From: Pseudomonadota bacterium
GTDB taxonomy: Bacteria; Pseudomonadota; Gammaproteobacteria; Steroidobacterales; Steroidobacteraceae
Direction: 5' to 3'
Assembly: GCA_003242275.1 (NCBI GenBank)
Contig: QGUX01000016.1
Location: 1 to 21,237, forward strand
DNA length: 21,237 nucleotides
Shown: positions 16,080-21,237 of the stretch, in pieces
Position numbering within the stretch: the first letter of the stretch is position 1
Layout: every line of letters begins with the position of its first letter
The notes under the pieces: generated by a model
What the model saw: the letters and a program-made list of their open reading frames with translations, nothing else
Database searches by the model: none
What the model was told of the DNA's origin: nothing
Translations under genes and position numbers: made by a program

Positions 16080-17084
16080 TCAGGCGCGCCGGCGCCCGTG
16101 CCCGCCCGGCACGAAGATGCGCTTGGCGGTGTTGTAGAAGAAGTCCCGGCGCTGCTTCTCGGTCAGGCCGGCGGTGGCATCCAGGCACTTCTGCACGTAC
16201 TCCACCTGGTCGACCTCGACATTGCCGACGTCGGTACCCCACACGAAGTGGTCCGCGCCGTACACGTTCACCATGTACTCCACCCAGGGCTTGAGCTCCA
16301 CCTCGGGCTTGCCGGCGCGCCTGGCGTTGTCGTTGGTCTCGGCAATGAGGAAGTTGGTGAACTTGTAGTAGACGTTCTTGTGCGCTGCCAGCTCCAGGTG
16401 CTCCGGCGTCAGGCCCTGCGTCTGCGGCAGGTTGTAGGGCTGGGGGAAGCCCACGTGGTCGATCACGATGTCGACATTGGGGTAGCGCCCGGCGAATACC
16501 GCGATCTGCTTCACCGCCGCGGGGATCTGGTTGCCCAGCGGCATCAGCACGATGGCCAGGCCCAGCTCGTTGCACACTGCCCATGCATCCTTTGCCGCAT
16601 CCGACAGGTACACGAACTGCCCGTCCTGGTTCTGCGAGCCGGTGAAGCGCACACCGGCGATGCGGTTCTCCTTCGCGAACTTCTGCAGCGTCGGCGCCGT
16701 GGCCGGGTCTGTGGGCGGCAGGATCACCACCGGGATGATGCGGTCCGGATGCTGCTTTGCCACGTCCAGCAGGTAGCTGTTGTCGGTGGCGTACGTGCTG
16801 TTGTACTGCACGCCGGTCCCCATCTCGATGCCGACGCGGTCCCAGAGCCTGAAGACCGCCTCCGGGGTCATGGGATTGTTCATCGCCTTCTCGATCATGC
16901 GCTCGGCGCCATAGCGTGCACCACGTGCATTGAACGGGTACTTGTCCGGCTGGTTGGTGTAGAAGTGCGCGTGCGTGTCGAACAGGGGGAAAGGCGCGAG
17001 CCCGGCGCCGCGCGTGCGCTCCGGCAGTGCCGATGCGGCTGCAAGGGCGATGGACGAAGCGATGAACGATCGACGCTGCATCAT
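16080..17084 (-). CDS. Tat-exported (periplasmic) amidohydrolase_2 family hydrolase
   Basis: 334 aa from the first of two adjacent ATGs (MMQRRSFIASS), 7 bases behind AGGAG. An in-frame ATG at 17099 would place the ribosome binding site inside the coding region. Arg4-Arg5-Ser-Phe-Ile followed by ASSIALAAASAL is a twin-arginine signal, so the protein is exported folded, probably with metal already bound. Barrel residues: His38 and His40 in FDTHAHFYT, His210 in IVIDHVGFPQP, Asp285 in VWGTDVGN. Typical Tat cargo carries metal or cofactor, which fits this metalloenzyme family. It is divergent from the gene for secreted protein B (240-base gap), suggesting they work together in the periplasm. The C-terminal GGHGRRRA tail is basic and unusual. 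Substrate unknown. Confidence 0.93.
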   Translation of the reverse strand: MMQRRSFIASSIALAAASALPERTRGAGLAPFPLFDTHAHFYTNQPDKYPFNARGARYGAERMIEKAMNNPMTPEAVFRLWDRVGIEMGTGVQYNSTYATDNSYLLDVAKQHPDRIIPVVILPPTDPATAPTLQKFAKENRIAGVRFTGSQNQDGQFVYLSDAAKDAWAVCNELGLAIVLMPLGNQIPAAVKQIAVFAGRYPNVDIVIDHVGFPQPYNLPQTQGLTPEHLELAAHKNVYYKFTNFLIAETNDNARRAGKPEVELKPWVEYMVNVYGADHFVWGTDVGNVEVDQVEYVQKCLDATAGLTEKQRRDFFYNTAKRIFVPGGHGRRRA

Positions 17085-17141
17085 GTCTTGTCTCCTCATT
17101 CTGCCGTGAAGATTGGACGTTGCATCGCGGCTTTGCCCCGT

Positions 17142-17165
17142 GCGTTACGGCGCCGATGGTAACGC
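17142..17165. promoter_or_regulatory. Inverted repeat GCGTTAC-N10-GTAACGC in the Tat-amidohydrolase / protein B gap
   Basis: Perfect 7-base arms, 17 bases centre to centre, in the 240-base divergent gap. Size and spacing suit a dimeric repressor or activator. The spacer contains the further palindrome GGCGCC. The site lies about 58 bases upstream of the Tat-amidohydrolase start and 159 upstream of protein B. Confidence 0.4.
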
Positions 17166-17181
17166 CCGCGACGGCGTGGCT

Positions 17182-17256
17182 AGCAAGTACTGCCGGCCCG
17201 TCCGCGCCCCTCTTGCATGCAGCGGCTCCTTTACTTGCTCCATGCGGCGCAGCAAG
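17182..17256. repeat. Three copies of AGCAAG in alternating orientation
   Basis: AGCAAGTA at 17182-17189 is exactly complementary to TACTTGCT at 17232-17239. A third AGCAAG lies at 17251-17256. The last two form a dyad with an 11-base spacer. They could be regulator half-sites upstream of protein B. Confidence 0.3.
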
Positions 17257-17324
17257 CCGCGTCCGATGTGCGCGCCGACGCGGCCGGGATTAGGCTTCGC
17301 TTCACGGGAGACGGAGGGGACACC

Positions 17325-19406
17325 ATGAATCGGGCATTGCTGGCACGAACCCTGGCGCTGATGCTCTGCACGGTGCTGGCCGTCGTCCAGGCGCACGCGG
17401 CCGAGGAGGCCCACGCGCTGGTGCGCGATGTCGCGCGCCTGGAATCGCTGCGCACCGTGAAGGACCTGCAGCGCCACTATGCGCAGTACACGCAGGCCGG
17501 CCTGTGGGACGAGGCCGCCAGCCTGTTCAGCCGCGACGCGCGGCTGGTCAACGGCAGCGAGGAGATCCGCGGCCGCGCCGCCATCGAACGCTGGCTGGCC
17601 AAGCGCGGCGGCGGCAGCCGCGGGCTTCCCCGGGGCGCGCTGCACATCGAGTTCATCGACGAGCCGCTGGTCAACCTCTCGGTCGACGGCAACAGCGCCC
17701 GGGGCCGCTGGATGAGCCTGACCTTCGCCGGTGACGGCCGCGGCAATGCGCGCATCGACGGCGGCATCTACGAGAACGAGTACGTGCTCGAGGACGGCCG
17801 CTGGAAGATCGCCGTGCAGCACTACCACCCGCACTACACCGGCCCGTACGAGACCGGCTGGACCAACGTGGACGGCGCCGACCTGCCCTACGTGCCCTAT
17901 CACTTCACCATCGAGGAGTCGGGCATCCCGGTGCCGCCGCCGGCCGGTCCCGCGCCGGTGAGCCGCGCCACGCCCGCCGAGGTGCTGGCGCGCATCGCGC
18001 GGCTGAACGCCGAGGATGCCGTGCGCAACCTGCAGCATGCCTTCGGCTACTACGTGGACCGGCGCATGTGGGACGACGTGGTCGACCTGTTCACCGACGA
18101 CGCGCTGGTCGAGATCGCGCCCACCGGGCTGGTACAGGGCTCCGTGCTGCCGGGCGGCAGCTTCCGCGGGCGCGACGGCGTGCGCCGCGCGATGGAGCGG
18201 ATGGGGCCGGCCGGCCTCACCCAGGGCGTGCTCAACGACCGCATCCTGTTCGACACCGTGGTCACCATCCTGCCGGGCGGGCGGGCGGCCGTGGCCCGCG
18301 GCTTCGAACTGGCCATGGTGGGTGACGCCGGCCGTGGCACGCAGTACTGGGAGATCAGCATCTTCCTGAACCGCTTCAGCCTGGAGGGCGGCACGTGGAA
18401 GATGCAGGAACTGCACGTGTTCCCGCTGGTGCGGGCACCTTACGGGCGGGGCTGGGGCGATGGCGGCCTGGCGCCGCCGGCCAACCGCGCGCTGCCTGCC
18501 TTCGCCGCGCTCAATCCCGCCACCGGGCGCGACGTGCGCATGCGCGGCTTCGAGGTGCTCGGCCGCACGGCCCTCGCGCCGGGGCGCGGCGCGCGCACCG
18601 TCGCGCCTGCCGCCTGGGATGCCGCCACGCTCGCCGCCGCGCGCCGCGACCTGGCGCGTTCGATGGCCTGGGACGGCAGCGAGAACATCTCCTCGGCCTA
18701 CGGCTACTACATCGACGACTTCCAGTGGCCGAGCCTGGGCGCGGTGTTCGCCGAGAAGGGCAACAAGCAGTCGCCCTTCGCCGGCTACTACTTCGGCCGC
18801 GAGCGCATCTCCCAGGCCGCCACCTCGATGTACGGCGCCCCGCGCAACACCCCGCGCGCCGGCATCGCCTTCCACTGGCGCATCCAGCCGGTGATCCTGG
18901 TGGCCGCCGACGGCCGCTCGGCCAACCTGCGCACGCGCCTGTTCCAGCCGCGTACCGCCAAGCAGCCCGGCAGCGCGCAGATCATGTCGGGCATGTATCC
19001 CAACGACCAGACCGTGCTCGAGAATGGTATCTGGCGGCTGTGGACGCTGGAGATCGACGAACCCTACTTCACCATGTCGAGCTGGAAGGAAGGCTGGAAC
19101 GGCGTGCAGCCCCGGCCCGCGGATGCGCCGCGGCCGCCGCCGAGCCCGCTGGTGCAGCGCTATCCGCCCGACATCCTGATGACCGAGCTGGGCCGCCGCG
19201 CGGAAGGGTTCCGAGGCGGCACCGGCGAGACGCTGGAGTGGCCGGACATCCTGCCCATGTGGTTCAACTACCGCAACCCGGTCAGCGGCCGGGTGCCCGA
19301 GTACTACTGGCCGGACTGCGTGCCATGCGAACTGCGGCCCGAGGTCAGCATGACCCGCCACGGCTACCTGATGCCACCCACCGGTCCGGAAGACACCGGC
19401 CGGTAA
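17325..19406 (+). CDS. Secreted protein with three tandem SnoaL/NTF2-like domains (protein B)
   Basis: 693 aa; ATG 4-5 bases behind GGAGGGG. The frame is open upstream to 17217, but those residues are not family-like. A Sec signal is at 1-26 (ALMLCTVLAVVQAHAA). NTF2-like repeats are at ~35-170, ~225-368 and ~440-580. Each carries the helix turn (AFGYYVDRRMWDDVVDLF; SAYGYYIDDFQWPSLGAVF) and the closing strand (GGIYENEYVLEDGRWK; SIFLNRFSLEGGTWK; MYPNDQTVLENGIWR). VPYHF follows repeat 1, as in protein A. LNPATGR (396-402) and RNPVSGRVPEYY (650-661) follow repeats 2 and 3. A C-terminal extension has a CVPC pair, possibly a disulfide. The same architecture as protein A shows common ancestry before or by duplication, though identity is moderate. 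The downstream BNR gene starts 7 bases later. Biochemical role unknown. Confidence 0.9.
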   Translation: MNRALLARTLALMLCTVLAVVQAHAAEEAHALVRDVARLESLRTVKDLQRHYAQYTQAGLWDEAASLFSRDARLVNGSEEIRGRAAIERWLAKRGGGSRGLPRGALHIEFIDEPLVNLSVDGNSARGRWMSLTFAGDGRGNARIDGGIYENEYVLEDGRWKIAVQHYHPHYTGPYETGWTNVDGADLPYVPYHFTIEESGIPVPPPAGPAPVSRATPAEVLARIARLNAEDAVRNLQHAFGYYVDRRMWDDVVDLFTDDALVEIAPTGLVQGSVLPGGSFRGRDGVRRAMERMGPAGLTQGVLNDRILFDTVVTILPGGRAAVARGFELAMVGDAGRGTQYWEISIFLNRFSLEGGTWKMQELHVFPLVRAPYGRGWGDGGLAPPANRALPAFAALNPATGRDVRMRGFEVLGRTALAPGRGARTVAPAAWDAATLAAARRDLARSMAWDGSENISSAYGYYIDDFQWPSLGAVFAEKGNKQSPFAGYYFGRERISQAATSMYGAPRNTPRAGIAFHWRIQPVILVAADGRSANLRTRLFQPRTAKQPGSAQIMSGMYPNDQTVLENGIWRLWTLEIDEPYFTMSSWKEGWNGVQPRPADAPRPPPSPLVQRYPPDILMTELGRRAEGFRGGTGETLEWPDILPMWFNYRNPVSGRVPEYYWPDCVPCELRPEVSMTRHGYLMPPTGPEDTGR

Positions 19407-19413
19407 GCCCGTC

Positions 19414-20628
19414 GTGAGCGAGCGCAGCAGGCCATTGCGCCCGGCGCGGCAGGTCGAGCATGCCGTGGTCTACCGGCGCGAGGACGAGTTCGCCAGCCAT
19501 CCCTACGTGCGTGGCTTCTGGGAGGATGCGCGCGGCCATCTCACCGCCAACTTCTCGCTGGCCACGGTGGACTACCGCGGCGATCCCGATCGCCTGGCGC
19601 ACATCGGCCTGGTGCGCAGCGCGGGCGGCCGCCGCGCAGTCACCATCCGCTCGGAGGATCGCGGCCGGACCTGGCGGGTGGTCGATGCGGATCCGCGCCG
19701 GCCCAACAACGACGTGATGGCCCCGCGCCCGGGCATCGACGGCAGGCCCGGCGGATTGCCCGAGGTCGCGCCGGTGGACTTCACCGACCGCAACGTGCTG
19801 GTGTCGAACTTCAACCACCAGTACCTGCGCGAGGATCCGCAGCTCACCGGGTACCTCGCCTGGCTGGACGGCCTCATCGAGGCGCCCGAGCGCCGCGTAT
19901 TCTGGCGGGTGTCGAAGGACGGCGGTGCGAGCTGGTCGCGCTCGGCGATGCTGCCGCTGGACGGCCTGTACTCGCTGTCCGCGGTGGAGTCGTGCACGGT
20001 GCGGCCCGACGGGGAATGCCTGCTGTTCCTCTCCGGCGTGGCCAGCCGCGGCGATCGCAGCCGGCCGCTGGTCTACCGCAGCGTCGGCGGCGGCAGCGAC
20101 TTCCACTTCCTGTCCTTCATCGTGCCGCGGGAGGACCCGCTGGCCGGCGGCACGGTGCAGATGTACCCGCGCGGCCTGGTGCTGCCCGACGGGCGTCTGC
20201 TGTGCACGCTGCGCATCGACCGCGACTGGGCCGGCGACATGTGGACCCACCTCTACGCCAGCGACGACGGCGGCCGCACGTGGTCCTTCCTCTCGCGCGT
20301 CAACGATTTCGGTGCCCCGGCCGCGCCGCTGCTGCTGTCCGACGGGCGGCTGGTGATGGTGTATGCCAACCGCCTGCAGCCCTCCGTGCGGGCCGTGGTC
20401 AGCGAGGATGGCGGCCGCAGCTTCGGCCCGGAACTCCTGGTGCGGGATGATGGCGGAAGCTGGGACGTCGGCTACCCCCGCGCCTGGGAAGCGGCCCCGG
20501 GCGTGGTGGGCGTGCTGTATTACTGGAATACCCGCGACGACCCCATCCAGGTGCACACGGACCGCACCCCGCCCTGGGGCGCCGGCGGGGTGCGCTTCAT
20601 CGCCCGCAGTTTTTTTGCCGTTGACTGA
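19414..20628 (+). CDS. BNR/Asp-box beta-propeller protein (sialidase-like fold)
   Basis: 404 aa from a GTG 7 bases after the protein B stop; translation is probably by reinitiation, since no strong ribosome binding site is seen. Four Asp-boxes mark propeller blades: SEDRGRTW (80-87), SKDGGASW (167-174), SDDGGRTW (283-290) and SEDGGRSF (330-337). The family includes sialidases and other glycosidases, but many members are uncharacterised. I do not see the FRIP motif or a confident arginine triad of sialidases, so sialidase activity should not be assumed. No signal peptide is present, placing it in the cytosol although it is coupled to a secreted protein. The C-terminus GVRFIARSFFAVD is complete. 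Its role in the pathway is unknown; lactonase- or hydrolase-like propellers are alternatives. Confidence 0.85.
   Translation: MSERSRPLRPARQVEHAVVYRREDEFASHPYVRGFWEDARGHLTANFSLATVDYRGDPDRLAHIGLVRSAGGRRAVTIRSEDRGRTWRVVDADPRRPNNDVMAPRPGIDGRPGGLPEVAPVDFTDRNVLVSNFNHQYLREDPQLTGYLAWLDGLIEAPERRVFWRVSKDGGASWSRSAMLPLDGLYSLSAVESCTVRPDGECLLFLSGVASRGDRSRPLVYRSVGGGSDFHFLSFIVPREDPLAGGTVQMYPRGLVLPDGRLLCTLRIDRDWAGDMWTHLYASDDGGRTWSFLSRVNDFGAPAAPLLLSDGRLVMVYANRLQPSVRAVVSEDGGRSFGPELLVRDDGGSWDVGYPRAWEAAPGVVGVLYYWNTRDDPIQVHTDRTPPWGAGGVRFIARSFFAVD
20585..20616 (+). terminator. Possible Rho-independent terminator inside the end of the BNR gene
   Basis: GCGGG (20585-20589) can pair with CCCGC (20603-20607) around a 13-base loop, followed two bases later by seven T (20610-20616). 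The T run is rare in this GC-rich DNA. The stem is short and the loop long, so strength is doubtful. It would end the protein B-BNR transcript before the regulator gene, but it lies 12 bases before the BNR stop codon. Confidence 0.35.
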
Positions 20629-20651
20629 AATGGACGCGCACGCCGCTGCGC

Positions 20652-20657
20652 TATGAT
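20652..20657 (+). promoter_or_regulatory. Possible -10 box (TATGAT) for the GntR regulator gene
   Basis: TATGAT lies 38 bases before the ATG at 20696, a good match to the sigma70 -10. The nearest good -35, TTGACT at 20621-20626, is 25 bases away, too far. TGGACG at 20631-20636 leaves only 15. The call rests on the -10 alone. Confidence 0.3.
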
Positions 20658-20695
20658 GCATGCCAAGACCCCCGGCCCCTCCTTCCAGGGAACCC

Positions 20696-21237
20696 ATGAA
20701 GAGCGATGCACCGGACGCTGCTTCCCACTCGTCGCGCGTACTGCGGCGAACACAGGGCATTGTCGAGGAGGTCTACGAGCTGATCCGCGCCGACATCATG
20801 TCGCTGCGGATCCCGCCCGAGTCGCGGATCTCCATTGACGAGCTGGCCCGCCAGCTCGGCGTGTCGCAGACACCGATCCGCGAGGCGCTGAGCCGGCTGG
20901 AGGCCACCGGGCTGGTCACCAAGCGCCACTTCGTGGGCTACTGCTGCGCGCCGCAGCTCAACCGCCAGCAGCTCGACCAGCTCTACGAGATGCGCCTGCT
21001 GCTCGAACCCTTCGCGGCCCGCTGCGCCGCCGAACGCATGAGCGACGACGCCATCGAGGCCGCGGAGCGGCTCGTGAAATCGATGGACCCGGCCGCCTCG
21101 CGCCGCTCCTACGACCGCTTCGCGGTGCAGGACTCGCAGCTGCACGACCTGATCGCCGCCGGCAGCGGCAATCCGCTGGTGCGCGACGCGCTCTCGCGCC
21201 TGCACACCCACCTGCACATCTTCCGCCTGCGCTTCCA
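20696..21237 (+). CDS. GntR-family transcriptional regulator, FadR subgroup (FCD domain), C-terminus cut
   Basis: The first ~180 residues are in the window, opening MKSDAPDAASHSSRVLRRTQ; AGGGA lies 4-5 bases before the ATG. The winged helix-turn-helix is at ~20-90. Its marks are VYELIRADIMSLRIPPESRI, then SIDELARQLGVSQTPIREAL, followed by SRLEATGLVTKRHFVGYCC. The all-helical FCD effector domain begins near 95 with LYEMRLLLEPFAARCAAERM. It includes QDSQLHDLIAAGSGNP, where Asp and His are typical metal ligands. FadR-type GntR proteins usually repress catabolic operons until a carboxylic acid effector binds, which fits this cluster. It lies 67 bases after the BNR gene on the same strand with its own possible -10. 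Which sites it binds is not shown; the palindromes found do not match the classic TGGTNNNACCA form. Confidence 0.93.
   Translation, partial: MKSDAPDAASHSSRVLRRTQGIVEEVYELIRADIMSLRIPPESRISIDELARQLGVSQTPIREALSRLEATGLVTKRHFVGYCCAPQLNRQQLDQLYEMRLLLEPFAARCAAERMSDDAIEAAERLVKSMDPAASRRSYDRFAVQDSQLHDLIAAGSGNPLVRDALSRLHTHLHIFRLRF

Noticed and set aside
17325..19406. Protein B as a fusion artefact of frameshifted neighbouring genes
   Set aside because: One continuous frame, uniform codon use, and the same three-repeat order in protein A.
19414..20628. Sialic acid utilisation, from the sialidase-like fold plus a NanT-like MFS permease
   Set aside because: No NanA, NanE, NanK or kinase genes, no FRIP motif, and the permease is in a different operon with BKACE and a cupin.
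20621..20657. TTGACT ... TATGAT as a standard sigma70 promoter for the GntR gene
   Set aside because: The spacer is 25 bases, far from the usual 16-18.
1..21237. Mobile element, CRISPR array, tRNA or rRNA
   Set aside because: No transposase, integrase, regular direct-repeat array, cloverleaf or ribosomal RNA signature was seen, and base composition looks even throughout.

Overview
The window is GC-rich, densely coded bacterial DNA with 17 protein genes, two of them cut by the window edges. I see no RNA genes, insertion sequences, CRISPR arrays or integrases. A large TonB-dependent receptor of the VTVTGSRIRR type, Sec and Tat signal peptides, and the GC-rich codon use point to a Gram-negative Pseudomonadota. 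It could be a Steroidobacter/Nevskia/Xanthomonas-type gammaproteobacterium or a sphingomonad-like alphaproteobacterium; the sequence does not settle which. Gene content is that of a catabolic cluster for an unidentified organic acid, aromatic, lactone or polyketide-like compound.

Layout. (1) Positions 8164 down to 1, minus strand, form one tightly packed operon. In order it holds a TonB-dependent receptor, iron-type alcohol dehydrogenase, MFS permease, single-domain SnoaL/NTF2-like protein, DUF849/BKACE beta-keto acid cleavage enzyme, bicupin and an amidohydrolase that runs off the left edge. (2) Divergent from it, at 8393-9775 (+), is a Sad/YneI-like semialdehyde dehydrogenase. (3) Positions 12636-9810 (-) hold a short-chain dehydrogenase followed by a secreted protein with three NTF2-like domains (protein A). 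(4) 12786-13682 (+) is an amidohydrolase, tail to tail with an AAHS-type MFS permease at 15024-13684 (-). (5) 15138-16055 (+) is a cytosolic amidohydrolase, tail to tail with a Tat-exported relative at 17084-16080 (-). (6) 17325-20628 (+) holds a second secreted triple-NTF2 protein (protein B) and a BNR/Asp-box propeller protein. (7) 20696 to the right edge (+) is a FadR-type GntR regulator.

Inferred joint working. The substrate would cross the outer membrane through the TonB receptor. It would be acted on in the periplasm by the two triple-NTF2 proteins and the Tat-exported amidohydrolase. The MFS permeases would then carry products inward for cytosolic amidohydrolases, SDR, Fe-ADH, semialdehyde dehydrogenase, cupin and BKACE. 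The GntR protein is a plausible regulator. The substrate is not identifiable from sequence alone.

The least ordinary elements are the two secreted triple-NTF2 paralogues and a short palindrome, CGGAA-N-TTCCG, found in two of the four divergent intergenic regions. No stretch longer than 300 bases lacks a gene. The four divergent gaps (8165-8392, 12637-12785, 15025-15137, 17085-17324) hold small dyads but no convincing sigma70 promoter.
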